From positions 682,501 to 746,500 of the forward strand of contig JAOTON010001067.1 of the NCBI GenBank assembly GCA_034440635.1: a DNA stretch of 64,000 bases, written 5' to 3'. Shown one piece after another: positions 23,946 through 36,125 of the stretch (positions are counted from its first letter, which is position 1; every line of letters begins with the position of its first letter). A program made the position numbers and the translations under genes. Source of the stretch: Lepas anatifera (Eukaryota; Arthropoda; Thecostraca; Lepadidae). A model generated the notes under the pieces. That model saw only the letters and a list, made by a program, of their open reading frames with translations. It did not search any database and was not told the DNA's origin.

Positions 23946-24110
23946 CATTAGGTCTGTAGAGCAAAATTCGCTCTAACCCCCCCCTCTAGGATAGCGATCA
24001 TGTACTTGGAGAAGTGTCGAGCGCCCGAATTGCACGTCCCACCCTCCCCTTCCCTAGGAGGAGAGGCAGATGGGTTTGGCCCACCAAACTCGGGTCTGCG
24101 TCCGCCCCTG
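23946..24110 (-). mobile_element. hAT-like MITE, family 7, partial copy
   Basis: In reverse orientation it has aggtctgtagagcaaaattc, gatcatgtacttggag, ggaggagaggcagatggg and the terminal gcgtccgcccctg. The other end is missing. Confidence 0.7.
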
Positions 24111-24280
24111 ACGGGGGGGACGTGTCCCCCCTGTTGGTAAACCAGGGGAAGTCCCCCAATTTTTGGGTCCGTCGTCACCAATGTTGTCAGGTACCGTAAT
24201 ATCAGGTGATTGCTCAAAATTTGCCTCCCCGGTCAGCACCACCCCGGGTCCCCCCTGTAAAAATTTTGTGGCGGCTGCCC
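24108..24280 (+). repeat. GC-rich interspersed repeat, copy 2
   Basis: Same order of words as 17699-17885: gggggacgtgtcccccc, gttggtaaaccagggg, gtccgtcgtcaccaatg, gctcaaaatttgcctccccg, agcaccaccccgggtc. Confidence 0.65.
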
Positions 24281-24524
24281 TGAGGGGACCCCAGACCAGG
24301 GGGCCCATTTTCCGGATCCTGTTGGGGAAGGCACCCTCGATTGCCCCTCGAGGATCCCTGAAATTTTGCTTCCCATTCCCCCAGGATGCGAAAATCGGCG
24401 CCCACCGATAGGATTTGGTACCCATGTGATGACTTTTGCCAGCCAAAAGTGGCGCCTCTGATCCGAGTGGTGCCCCCTTGTCCGGATGTCGGCCTCTCCT
24501 AGAAAGGTGTCCCCTCCTGTTTGG

Positions 24525-24562
24525 AAATCCTGGATACGCCTATATAGGCGTATCCAGGATTT
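24525..24562. repeat. Perfect 38-bp palindrome of transposon-end type
   Basis: aaatcctggatacgcctat is followed directly by its exact reverse complement. The half-site resembles the ends of hAT-like MITEs in this window (tcctggctacgcc, tcctggatccgcc). It is probably two fused terminal repeats with the interior deleted. Confidence 0.9.
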
Positions 24563-24887
24563 TTATATGTGTGGCCCAGGGGTGTAACTGTGAAGATGTT
24601 TAGGGGAGCCTTTTCTTAGACGACCCATACAATTTTACTGGCGGTGTTACGGAATGAAAAACATGATAAAGGGGTAAACCTTCACAACTTTGTCGAAACA
24701 TCTCTAATGACTTCTTTCTTGCTTTATTTGCACGCCATACTGTTCGCCCGCGGACCACAATATATTTTGGCCCTTTAGTTTGAGCGTTTGGGGGGACGAT
24801 AGCCCTAATGCCTCCCTCCCCCGATCTGCCAGTGACTAGACATACTTTAAGCCACAACTAGGCCTGAAAACCGTGGTGGCGGCTGCA
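24563..24887. other. Non-coding stretch
   Basis: No recognised gene or repeat family boundary. Confidence 0.3.
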
Positions 24888-25733
24888 GCCAACACGCGCA
24901 TTGACGGAGGGGCGGATACCCGCCCCCTCGGGTTTTTCGAAAATAGCAGAAAAACGGCGGTGCGTAGCGCCGCCGTACTTGGCATACCTTTTCCCTCATC
25001 ATTTTTACAACTTCTGTGAAAATTTTTAGGTTAGGTCATCTCAGGTCAGGTCACCAGTACAGGTCAAGTGACCCGACCTCAAAAAAAGTTTAAGAATGCA
25101 TAAGTCGGAGCAGGGTGAACTTATCCGATTGAAACTAATATCACATAATGGCCCCACCGAGCTCTCTAAAATATGTTCCGGTATTTTTGATATCGATGAC
25201 CTAAGGTCAGGTACGAGGCATGACCTCTCCGTTGGAAATACATGGGAAAAATGTTTTTTACGGAATAACTCAGTAACGGATGGTGATAGAGCATTTATTT
25301 TAGCTTCATTAGACTCGCCTGGGCTTTGCAGTACTAATGATATGCATTTTATATAATTTGACCCTGACCTGACCTCAGGTCAGGTCAAATCCTTGATTTG
25401 ACCTAGCAAAGTCAAATTATATATCATTCGATTCGGCTTGCTGAGAGGATTCATATAGTTAAGTCGTTTTGCTCTATCTTTACTTGTTCAGATGTAATGG
25501 CCGAAAAACTGAATTTACATGTTATCCCTATGACGGCTGTTTTTGACCTCTCGTGACCTTAAATGTGACGTTACAAAAAATGGTTCAAATGTTTTCGATG
25601 GAGAAGTGGATGGGCAACCCAACGCCGTTTACCGTTTTTCGCTACCTACCGCGGTTCTCGAGATCTTAGGGGGGCGGGTACCCGCCCCCGTCAATGCGAA
25701 GGTGGCTCAGACCCCCGTCAATGCGCGTGTTAA
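24888..25733 (-). mobile_element. TTAA element, family 1, full copy in reverse orientation
   Basis: Starts caacacgcgcattgacgg (left TTAA mutated to ccaa) and ends ccccgtcaatgcgcgtgTTAA at 25733. Length 846 bp, close to 844 bp for the copy at 13028. Order is reversed relative to that copy: the ggcgg...ccgccg hairpin comes first. Many TGACCT/AGGTCA words lie inside, including gacctgacctcaggtcaggt near 25367. Confidence 0.84.
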
Positions 25734-25888
25734 CTTTCGGACTGTGGGGGCAGTGCCCACCATTTTCCAGTTGTTTCCGTATCTTGTTTTTGGTAACAAA
25801 TCAAGAGAAAATTCGGGTCATCTTTGGCCCCACTGACGTCGACGACCCTTTAGTCCCACAACTTCACAATAGTTTCTGCTCCTATGCT

Positions 25889-27845
25889 TTAACACACGCC
25901 CCGCTGGGGTCCCTGGCATGACGCGGCCCGCTAGGGGTGTTTTCGCCCCCTCCGTATCTCATTTCCCACGAAAGCTAAAGAAAAATTACGGAAGGTGTTC
26001 GAAAGCTCTTGACAAGACAAATAATTTTTATACCAAGAATTTTTATGGCAGGTCAATATTGAGGTCAGCATAGGTCAAAAAAGGTTCCATAGGCTTACAA
26101 CAGAACAGTGTACGTTTCTCTCTCTAGATCTGTCCTCAGGGGAGCTAGAGCAAATGTTTATACGTCATTGGATTTCTCTTATCGCGGCGAATCGAATGAT
26201 GTATAGGGGAGACCAGGGAAAAACGTACTTTGGGGCAAAATGGATTTTCGCTATTTCGGTATGCTACTGGTGTTTCTATCTAGATTTTAGGAGATGAGCT
26301 ACTGCTTTAGACAAATGACATCATAATATAGCGTGTGTATTGTCAGTTATCATCGTCAGACATCATTTCGACGTGGGCTGGCTGGAGAGGACTTTCCTGG
26401 AAGTATTACGAAATTTACAAGTTTTAAATCTTTGTGTTTCAAGTGACAAACTGAGTTCAGTTCTGATGGTGATATGTCTGAATAAGTAGCAATGTAGGCT
26501 TACGGTAAGGGTAATTTCAAATCTCAAAACCTTCTATTTTTTCCGACACTTAAAAACTTGAATCGGAGTAGCTATGGGGTAAAACGAAAGGGGCAAAATG
26601 AACTAATGGTGTAAAACGCTCTGATGGTCTGGTTTGCCCCAATCACTTAGGATAATGTGCTATGTAGTTTGTTATTGTATAAAGGTCAAAGAAACAGCGA
26701 GAAAAAGGCAGGGGCGGGTCCAGGTTGGGGGGGCAGTCTTGTACCAAAATGAAAGCAGGTTAAAATTTTCACTCAGTTAATAGATGTTGACGCTTTAACG
26801 AAAATATTGTTTTTCCCCATATGACACAGGCTGGCAGGGATGTGGATTTATATATCTTTGGGGGTGCCCGGGCAAAGTCAAATGACAGCAGGTCATACGG
26901 TCTCCGTTTTGCCCCTTCCTGAAAACCATTATGCCCCAGGGCTGGGGCAAAACGGATAAAAAACATTATCTTATATGTTTTACTGCAATGTTTTACCAAA
27001 TTAATTTTTTAAGTTGATACTCTTACATTAGAGACACAATTCATTAGGCTACATCAGGGTGTATAGCTCAAAATTTTCGGCCCGCTATTGAGCTTGCTAT
27101 ATTAGAAAAACACTTAGGGTGTCCGTTTTGCCCTGGTCTCCCCTAATATGACCTTTCTAGGTCAAAAGAGTGAAAATGACCTGACCTTGAGCTAGGTCAG
27201 GGTTACAGAGTGACCTGGTATGGTTATGTTGCATATAAATCGACTCCCCGCGACAATACAAGCACAATGCAAGCAGAATGGGAGCATTATCTTAATTCAG
27301 TGGCAAGCTATTGGCAAAACAATCACTCTATGCTCCTGTGACCTGACATGACCTTTGAGAGGTCAGATGCTCAAAACATCAGCTTTATGGTCAAGATCGT
27401 GATAAGAATAGACGGTTGAGGATTTTCAGCTTCATCTATTCAGTATTTACGGAAAACTAGCCCATTATACTTTTCACCGTAGACTTATAATGGGTGACCA
27501 AAAAATTGACCCCACTTTAGGTCAACAGTATCGAAATTCTGAGATAGCAGATTTTTAGACCCTAATGACCTTATCATATGTGAAAGTTTCATACTGATCC
27601 ATTCACTGACGAGCCCTGGGCACCGCTTCAAACTCGTGATTTTAGGCTTTGAGGTCGGGTCACTTGACCTTGAATAGCTCCTTGACCTGCCATGACCTTA
27701 CCTAAAAATTTGGTCAGTTGTGTAAAATTGATCAGGGATAAGGTGCTATAAGTTTCGTTGTTCTGCTTCTCTTCGTTTTTTGCGTTATCTGGGAAAACCA
27801 GGAGGGGGGCGAATTTCGCCCCCACCCCAGGTGGGTGCGTGTTAA
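25889..27845 (+). mobile_element. TTAA element, family 8, interrupted by a TA-flanked MITE
   Basis: Starts TTAACACACGCCCCGCTGGGG at 25889 and ends caggtgggtgcgtgTTAA at 27845. Subtracting the nested insertion (26204-27148) leaves about 1010 bp, the usual size of this set. Interior phrases such as gcggcgaatcgaatgatgta and tatgacctttctaggtcaaa match the family 1 plan and become contiguous when the insertion is removed. The right end carries gttttttgcgttatctggg and aaaac. Confidence 0.78.
26204..27148. mobile_element. TA-flanked MITE, pogo/Tc1-mariner-like (~945 bp)
   Basis: Terminal inverted repeats are ggggagaccaggg at the left and ccctggtctcccc at the right, with TA on both outer sides. The word ggggcaaaa(c/t)gga and its complement recur about seven times near both ends (for example 26230, 26595, 26633, 26912, 26930, 27131), like subterminal transposase-binding sites. 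No transposase frame. TA duplication is typical of Tc1/mariner/pogo. Confidence 0.75.
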
Positions 27846-28271
27846 GCTTCCTGCTCATCAAAAAGTCACAGGTCGAAAAGTTGCAAACGTGGTGAAACTA
27901 GGAGATTTTGGTGTATTTTTCGGAAACACAAAATTTGTACGCAGAAAATCGGCTACCTATCAAGTGTTATTGTTTGCATTTCATCGCCATTAAAGGCTTA
28001 TTCATGGCATTACATTGTTGTTGGACGAACAGAGCTTTGAACACTGATTTGATAAGGGTAGCTTCAAGTGCCGACGTGATTTGTGATAGACAAGACATTT
28101 TCTCCTAAGAGCCTAACGTTGTATGATAAAGGGAATGTACAGTTTTAAAACGGCAATTTCTGGTGTCTTAAAAATCGTGTAGGGGCTCACATAAGCTCTT
28201 GTTGGCTGGGTGGAGAACACATGGCCGCATATGCCCCCTCTGACTTTTAAAAACGTTCCGACGCACCTGGT
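27846..28271. other. Non-coding spacer
   Basis: No recognised gene between two TTAA elements. Confidence 0.35.
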
Positions 28272-29057
28272 TTAACACGCGCATTGACGGGGGCGGGTAC
28301 CCACCCCCTCGGGTTTTTCGGAGATAGCACAAAAACGGCGGCACGTAGTGCCGCCGTAATTGGCATACCTTTCTCTCATCATTTTTACAACTTCTGTGAA
28401 AATTTTAAGGTTAGGTCATCTCAGGTCAGGTCACTAGTACAGGTCAAGTGACCCGACCTCAAAAAAAGTTTAAGATAACATAAATCGAAAGAGGGTGAAC
28501 TCATCCGATTGAAACTTATATTAAATAATGGGCCCACCGAGTGCTCTAAAATATGTTCCGATATTTTTGATACCGATGACCTAAGGCCAGGTACGAGCTA
28601 TGGCCTCTCCATTGGAAATACATGGGAAAAATGGTTTTGAATGAAAAACTCAGTAACGGATAGTGATAAAGCATTTATTTTAGCTGCACTAGATTCGCCT
28701 TGTCTTTGCAGTTCTACTGATATGCATTTTATACAATTTGAACTTGATCTGACCTCAGGTCAGGTCAAATCCTTGATTTGAACTAGCAAAGTCAAACTAT
28801 ATATCATTCGATTCGGCTTGCTGCAAGGATTCATACATTTGATGTCATTTTGCTCTATCTTTACCTACTTGTTCAGATGTAATGGCCAAAAATCTTCATT
28901 TACATGTTATCCCTAGGACGACATGTTTTGACCTTTCGTGACCTTAAATTTGACCTGAAAAAAACGGTTCAAGTATTTTCGATGGAAAATTGGGTGGACT
29001 ACCCAACGCCGTCTACCGTTTTTTCGCTACCTACCGTTCTCGAGATCTTAAGGGGGG
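28272..29057 (-). mobile_element. TTAA element, family 1, reverse orientation, one end truncated
   Basis: Begins TTAACACGCGCATTGACGG at 28272 and follows the same order as 24888-25733 to the ctcgagatcttaaggggggc phrase near 29057. There the terminal repeat is lost and another degenerate element follows. Confidence 0.8.
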
Positions 29058-29059
29058 CT

Positions 29060-30030
29060 AAAACTAAAAAGAGGGGTAATCGATAACTAAAAAGAGGGTT
29101 AATCGATCAAGTTGAAACTCATACCACATATTGGGCCCACCAGGAGCTACAACATATGCTCCGGGATTTTTATATTGGTGACCTTAAGTCATGTGTAGAG
29201 CATGACCTCCCCATTTTAAATACATAGGAAATGAGCTTTTCTCAGTAAGTATGGATGGAATCAACTTCAAAAATCGGTTACGACATGCTCATAGCCCATT
29301 TCTGAAGTTTATGCCTAAAGTTTGACTTGTGACCTTTGAAAGTTCACCTTAGGTCAAATAAGCATGTTTTGGTGTTTTACTCTATAAATTTTGAATAAAC
29401 AAAGATAGAACTTTTATTTTGTCACCAAAGTGTTTTATACTCACTGAAAGTCAAATGATATACATCATTACTATACCAGATCAAGTTGGGTCAGACTGTT
29501 GACCTGGGTCAGGTCAAATTTTTAAAGTTGACCTGGCATTGCAATATTATATATCATTTGATTCGTTTTGAGGAGAGGATTGCTATGGCTGCATCTTGCT
29601 TGTTTTGGAAGTTAGTAGCGAAAAAGGAAACACTCTTATGCATGGGTGGCTATGGACATTCCCAAGAACATTCCCAATATTCAGTGACCTGTAGTTCCCT
29701 AGGCTTTGACCTGACCCGAAAATCATTTGAAGTGTAATGAAATATCAACCCAAGAGCTTTCAAATGGTGTTAAAATGTTCCTAGCTATCATAGTTTCTGA
29801 GATGTATGAGGTTTTCTTAGTACACCTCATATTAGCGATTTTGACCTCTTGTGACCTTGATATTGACCTGAAGAGAAAAATGACCGAAATATTTTCGATA
29901 TAATTTTTGAATAGCTTTCGATTGCCGTTTTGCGCTTTTTCTAGCTCTCTTAGTTTTTTAGATCGTGGGGGTCTTTTTTAGCACCCCACCAGGGCGAAGG
30001 TGGCTCGTACCCGCCACCGAGGCAAGGGAT
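29060..30030 (+). mobile_element. Degenerate AGGTCA-rich element remnant
   Basis: Contains the family phrases cgatcaagttgaaactcata, ttgggcccaccaggagct and agcatgacctccccatt, then several gacctgacc/aggtcaaat stretches. It ends in a decayed terminus (accccaccagggcgaaggtg ... gggataag). Both TTAA ends are eroded. Confidence 0.55.
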
Positions 30031-31055
30031 AAGCTAGACCCATAATGTAGGCAAATCTTCTCGTTCCGGTCAATCAAATTATGTATGGTATGAACATGCT
30101 GTGTAAAAATCGAAGAATAACCTAACAAACGGTCAGGCCAAGAGCATTATCTGGTCTGACTCTGACATAATCTATATGCATACCAATCGACTCGTAATGA
30201 CAATCAAAGCGAAATGGTACGAAAGTGAATTATCCATCATAATTTCCTGCCAAGTTGCCCTGCAACTGCGAAGTTGTCTGGTTTTCCTGCGAACCCATGT
30301 CTGAAAAAGGCTTGAACAGTCCCCAATGACCTTACAGAGGTCTCAGATCAAACATGTCAAGTTGGACCTATGGGGTGGCCCAATATACTTCTAGTACGCG
30401 AATAGAAAGCTATTTAATCCCTGCTCTACTGGAGGTATTTTACTCCCTTACTCTACCGGGGATCAATTCGATCCCCAGCCGTTTGAAAGCTAAGATAGGT
30501 GGAAAGACGCATTAAAGCCCAGCGTTTTGCCCGTGACCTCAACTCTCCGACGGAACACAATATTTTTTACCCTAGGTTAACTATAGTGACCTTGTGAGGT
30601 CCAAAATTGTGAAATTTTGATACACTTAGAAATCCCTTATAATTCGGGAATCAATAGACCTAGAATAAAGGCCGAGGTGTCAATGTGTTTATATTGACCC
30701 AAGCGGTTCCACAATATGCGGAATGACCTTTTAAGGTCATACCTGACCCTGAACGCAGTTCAAGGTCATTAGGTTAGACCACCTTACATAACTTTAGGTC
30801 AAGGGCAAGTGAGGTTGCATACCGTTCGAATCCTTGGGTGATGCTCGTCACTATGATACCAAATTCATCACTGCATCTTGTCCCGTTCATGAGTTATAGC
30901 TAACAAAAGTTTCTAAAACGGTAACCTTTTCTGACCTTTGGGGACCTCTGGTGCCTTCGTTACGGATTTGGCCTTAAAATGAATGGCATATTCCAGATTG
31001 CCTTTTCAGAAGCCTTCGAATGCTGTCTAGAAACTTGATTTAGCTTTTCTAGAAT
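30031..31055 (+). mobile_element. Left part of a degenerate AGGTCA element split by a fold-back
   Basis: AGGTCA/TGACCT words occur throughout (for example 30580-30600, 30722-30800). The sequence cttttctagaatggg near 31045 resembles gctcttctagaagcc in the element remnant at 60625-61155. The presumed continuation is at 33930-34162, beyond the fold-back. Confidence 0.5.
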
Positions 31056-33930
31056 GGGCATTCAAGGACAAAACGACCAAAAATATTTCAATTTGACACC
31101 ACCATGTCTAGAAAAATCTGAAACTTTGTCTCCGGGGTATTTTTGGGCCAGAAACACGCCTGTGAGAATCTTAGCCCCCTCCGACCAACGGTGACCGAGT
31201 TATAGCCCGAGGCATTTTCGGGAGGTCACCTTGTAGACTCATCTTTGATGCTTCATAACTCAACAACGCATAGTCTGATTAACAAGTTTTGTATATCATT
31301 GATCTCGTCTTGAACTATACTTTATTTTGAAAAAGAAAATTTCAAAATTAAAAAAAATGTTTGACTTTTAATTTGTTTGACCTTTTCTTTTTGACCTAGC
31401 TTGACCTTCTCGCAGTTGAAATTGCCATTTTAGACACCTCAAACATTTTGATTCATAACATATCTTTCGATAGCAAAAATAAAAAATGCGTTCCTTCTAT
31501 AAGCTCAAAATATTTAGCACCGAAGGTAGGTATGTAGACCGTTTTTGACCACTGCGGCAGTACAGCCTTATGTTTAACGCCGCAAACATAGCGATTGCTT
31601 TTGTAATCGGTTTCTGGCAATCATATTGCTTTGTCTTTACGAAATTTTCATCATGCAAGTGTCAGAATTTATGACAATTAACACGCACCCATCTGAAGGG
31701 GTGGGCAACCGGCCTCCTCAGGTCTCTACAGGTAGTAAAAAATCACCTTCGTGCAGCGCCATTGTACTCCATGTACCTCTAACACAACATTTTGCGACTT
31801 CTGGAAAAAAATTTAGGTCAACTGGGAGGTGGTAGGTACCGTAAATACTGAAGGCCAGCTGGCAACTGACTGGTGAAGGGGGGTAACCTGAGGTAGACGG
31901 TCGTCGTTATGCCTTGTGGGACTTTCAACTTTGGTTCCTTGATTAATACTTCATCGTGGGAGTTGCTCGTTTGAGTGGTGGGGTCGGGGTCTCCGTAAAA
32001 AGTCCCTTGATGACTCTAGTGAGACACCTACTCCTAAAACTGAACTGGCAACAACTTGGACATTATTTATAAAAATAAGAATTGCAGTCATTAAAAGTGA
32101 TAGCAAGGGATCCATTGTTTCGAGGGAGACGAGGGCAAATGAACCTATTAATAATGGACCTTTGAGCCTTAAATGAAAATTTACAAAGATGTCGCGGCTT
32201 TATCCATAATTGAAACAAGTATAACTTATCCTATGGGCACCACTAACTCACACAATTACATCGTTCCTGGAGTTGGAAAAATTAATATCGATACAAGGTG
32301 ACCCAGTGCAGCACAGCATACGTTTGAGAGGATTCATGCGATGTAAATAAACGTGTCTGAAAGGCGTTCATTCCCAAAAAGTAATTTTAATTTGCTCATA
32401 TATGAGACAAAATGTCCTGAAATTGTAACGCATTCGACTTGGTCACTTGAACAGGTTGCCTCATAATATTTTTACAAGGTGATCATTTCATAGCTGACAC
32501 GGATCCCAGAATCCCAGATGAATAATGACACAGTGCACTGGGAGTGATACCGCTAAACAGCCAGTCTTAATCACTACCGAATATGTTACATACAATCGTT
32601 TGGTCGTGTCACATTTGATTTTGCTCGAGGTCACAGTATTTCTTACAGGAACTAAGTGGAAACCTAAATTTTGTGGCATAATAGGTGACAGAGGAGAGCC
32701 ATAGAAAGAAATTTTCAGCACCATTGGAACACTCTTGTTGAGCCCAAACGGATTATGTATCTTATAATATTGCCTAGTCAAATGTCAAAATTAACCTGCT
32801 TTGACCTAGAGCCAGGCTTAGGTCTGTATGGTAAAAAGAATATTAATCAAACTGCAGTGGCAAGTCAGACACTACAACGTAAAAATAAAACCTCCATCGC
32901 AATTCTCGACAATTCTTAATTCTCTCAAGTTATCAAAATTTACCAATTGCCCCATGCATTTCTAATGGAAAGATCATGACCCTGACCCTGCTCCCGGTTA
33001 TCGACATAGAAATCCTGCTACGAAAAATGATCTTGCTCGGCAACCTGACTATGTAATGTGAATCTAACCACGATAGGCTAGATTTGATATTATTGATGCA
33101 CCTCCCAAAGTTGTTTTCGAGGTTAGGTCTCTTGACCTGGGCTGGCAGTCTGACCTAGTATGACCCAGACCTAAAATTTTGCCAGAAGCTGCAAAAATTT
33201 CGAGTTAGAGGTACATGAAGTACGGTGGCGCTGCGCGAAGGTGTTTTTTACTACCTGTGGAAACCTGAAGAGGCCGGTTGCCCACCCCTTGTGTGGGTGC
33301 GTGTTAATTTTCATATATTTTGACACTTTCACGATGACAATTTCGTAAAGACAATGCCATATGATTGCAAGCAACCGATTACAAAAGCAATTGCTTTGTT
33401 TGCGGCGTTAAACATAAGGCTGTACTACCGCAGTGGTCAAAAACCGTCTGCATACCTACCTTAGGTGCTAAAAATTTGGAACTTATAGCAAGGAACGCAT
33501 TTTTTATTTTTCTTTTGAAAGATATTTTATGAATCAAAAGTTTTAGGTGTCTAAAAGGGCAATTTCAACTGCGAAAAGGTCAAGCTAGGTCAAAAAGAAA
33601 AGGTCAAACAAATTAAAAGTCAAAAATTTTCAAATTTTGAAATTTTCTTTTTCCAAATAAAGTATAGTTTAAGATGAGTTCAATGATATACAAAACTTGT
33701 TAATCAAGCTATGCGTTGATGAGTTATGAAGCATCAAAGATGAGTCTACAAGGTGACCTCCCGAAAATGCCTTGGGCTATAACTCGGTCATCGTTGGTCG
33801 GAGGGGGCTAAGATTCTCACAGGCGTGTTTCTGGCCCAGAACTACCCCGGAGACAAAGTTTCAGATTTTTCCTAGATATGGTGGTGTCAAGCCTTGGTCG
33901 ATCTGTCCTGGAATGCCCCAGAAGCCGAGT
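31056..33930. repeat. Large fold-back element, ~760-bp arms around a ~1.35 kb centre
   Basis: The left arm, about 31056-31820, and right arm, about 33170-33930, are imperfect reverse complements over their whole length. Examples: gacctcccgaaaatgcc on the right against ggcattttcgggaggtc on the left, and the shared ggggtgggcaaccggcctc. Each arm contains an internal TTAACACGCACCC-type TTAA end (31678-31681 and 33303-33306). The inner 1.63 kb is therefore itself bounded by TTAA terminal repeats. No coding frame. It appears inserted in an older AGGTCA element. Confidence 0.82.
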
Positions 33931-34162
33931 AATGCCCGGTTTTTTCAGACTTATTTTTAGGACCAGAATTGCCTTACAAAGGTTTAGGAATGACGTCATA
34001 TCCTAGTGACACGACATGAAATTGACGTGAAATTTGGTCAAAATGTGTCAAAATTGTTTTTTTATACAATTCCCCGCATCATTGGGCTAAAACAAACTAT
34101 TTTTATGTCATCGCGAAAACTAGCGAGGGGCATCGAATCGACTCCCGAAGGCCAAGGGTTAA
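33931..34162 (+). mobile_element. Right part of degenerate AGGTCA element, ends at TTAA
   Basis: Starts after the fold-back arm with gtttaggaatgacgtcatat (compare gtttagaaatgacgtcaata at 60983). Ends ctcccgaaggccaagggTTAA at 34162, whose complement TTAACCCTTGGCC is a piggyBac-style start. Confidence 0.55.
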
Positions 34163-34573
34163 GCAATATGAAGCGAAATATAGTCATTTCACAGTTTTTA
34201 CCGTGTATTTCCGTTAAAGAAGTGACACGTAAATGGAACTATGTCCCTGATTTCCAAAAAGCCCGTAATATATTTCGTAGCACCTGGTAGGCCCATTGTG
34301 GTCGGATTGCTAGGTTAAGCGTGTTCTTAATCATAAGTAACTTTAATTAACTTTAGTTTTCTTATTGCATAAATGCAAGCCTAATTTCAAATGAAGTCAC
34401 TTGCCTTGGCCTGACCACCTAACCTAAAATGACCAAATTTATTTCTTTAAAGATGCGGAATTGATCAAGGAAGAGATATGCAAAGTACGGGGGCGCAGCA
34501 CCGCTGTCTTTCCGCTATCCTTGAAAACCCTTGTGGAGACCATCGACGCTCCTCCCGGACGGGCGAGGGTTAA
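34163..34573 (+). mobile_element. Right-end fragment of a family 2-like TTAA element
   Basis: The last 140 bp repeat the family 2 right end: gggggcgcagcaccgctg, ctttccgctatccttg with aaaac, then accatcgacgctcctccc and cgagggTTAA at 34573. The left half is missing or unrecognisable. Confidence 0.55.
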
Positions 34574-35337
34574 GCACAAGCTACGCTTCCCAGATATTGG
34601 CACTGATTTCCTTCCCCTTCTAAACAAGTTTGAATAGATGCACAGCTGCCACATGTTGCCTTTTCGACCCTGATTTGGTACGTATAGCAGCCATGGACAG
34701 GTCTGATCTACATACAGCCCAAGCAAATTCAGGAAGAAATTACAGCACCGTGGCAATTTGGAAAATAAATCCAGCCGTGATTTTTTTCCTTTCTGGAAGA
34801 AATGATCAAGGAAACAACAATGACGAGTCTAGCTGCACTTGATGGTATTGCCTCTGAGACAACGGCGACACGGCAATTAACATTTTGGAAAACGCGCTTT
34901 TTCGGCTTTGGTCGTAAGTGGCAGCTACCAAATTTCCATGGTTACTCCTGCCGTCCAAATAATACCTCATGCGGTTATATGAAGCCCCCAGATTACTTAA
35001 GTAATCTTTTAAGCTCGAAATTATTTTCTCCAGATAAATGGTTACAAGAGAGCTCCGAATCTCTGGCACTTTCTACTTAATCGCTACAAAATCAGGCATT
35101 AGGTTCTACTAGAATGCTGCAGAATAGTTTAAGAGGTGCTTTTGAAAGTTAAGGGTGCTTTCAAAAGTTTTAGGAAGCTCACGCACCCCTAAAAGTATAC
35201 AAAGTTACACTCCTGGTGAGGCCCTTTATTCTAAGCAGTTTTAAAAACGCTTATTTGGTGCCAATAAGGCGTAGATGCACGTCGTCCCATACCGGACGCG
35301 GATCCAAGGAGCGATCGCCCCCTGGGCCGACCTTTAC
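34574..35337. other. Non-coding stretch
   Basis: No recognised gene or repeat. Mixed composition. Confidence 0.3.
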
Positions 35338-35643
35338 AGGCGCATTGACGGAGGTCTGAACCACCTTCGCTTTGACGGGGGTTGGGTACCAGCCCCCCTA
35401 AAATCTCGAGAACCACGCTAGGTGGCCAAAAACGGTAAACGGCGCTGGGTAGCCCATCCACTTCTCCATCGAAAATATTTGACTTTTTCAGGTCATATTT
35501 AAGGTCACTAGAGGTCGAAACATGCCGTCATAGGAATAACATGTAAATGAAGGTTTTTGGTTATTTCATCTGAACAAGTAAAGATAGAGCAAAACAATTT
35601 GAACTATATGAATCCTCGCAGCAAGCCGAATCAAATTATATAT
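35338..35643 (+). mobile_element. Left ~300 bp of a family 1 TTAA element
   Basis: Begins aggcgcattgacggaggtct (TTAAC eroded) and follows family 1 through ctcgagaaccacgctaggt, catgccgtcataggaataac and cgcagcaagccgaatcaaat, then stops at the pogo-like end ggggaaagtgggg. Confidence 0.75.
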
Positions 35644-35862
35644 AGGGGAAAGTGGGGGTCACAGACACCGTGGGTAAGACGGACACCCCCTGTTTGGGAC
35701 AAACTGACAGCGCCGTGACCGGGAAAAACGTGTAACACGCTTCCTTTTAGCGCGCGTCGGTCGCAGAGCAACGTTGGGTCCGGTAAGCTCTCTAGGTTTT
35801 ATACAATTTTCCTAAAAGTAAAAATTGCTAGATCGACTGAAAAAAACATCGTATCAGGGCAA

Positions 35863-36070
35863 ATGGAAAACATTGCTCCTCCTAGATTAGGTCCTGGGAC
35901 AAACATCCCAGAAGAATTCGAGCAAGACCTAGCAGAAAGGCTCGTCCGCTTTCAAAACTTTTCTATGGCGAAAAGCTCGCGTCTGTGGCGTACGACTTTA
36001 CGGAAAGGCAGCGGATCAGCCATCCATTGGATCGTGAAACTCGCGGATGCCCGGATGCGGATGCGCCTAC
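35863..36070 (+). pseudogene. pogo/Tigger-like transposase, N-terminal fragment
   Basis: ATG at 35863 opens a frame beginning MENIAPPRLGPGTNIPEEFE, followed by QDLAERLVRFQNF. The pattern Gly-Pro-x-Thr-x-x-x-x-Glu-Glu-x-Glu-x-x-Leu resembles the linker between the psq-type helix-turn-helix and the CENP-B-like domain in pogo/Tigger/jerky transposases (typically PRLGPKTVLTPEEEQELV). Upstream helix-turn-helix motifs are not clear. The frame runs into a (TA)n repeat giving artefactual Ile-Tyr, so the protein is broken. The family assignment is by motif memory only, supported by the TA-flanked inverted ends of the host element. Confidence 0.55.
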
Positions 36071-36081
36071 AGCAAGATCTC

Positions 36082-36083
<2 letters not shown>

Positions 36084-36124
<41 letters not shown>
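36084..36124 (+). repeat. (TA)n microsatellite, about 20 repeats
   Basis: An uninterrupted at/ta run lies inside the pogo-like element, downstream of its transposase fragment. Confidence 0.97.
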
Positions 36125-36125
<1 letters not shown>

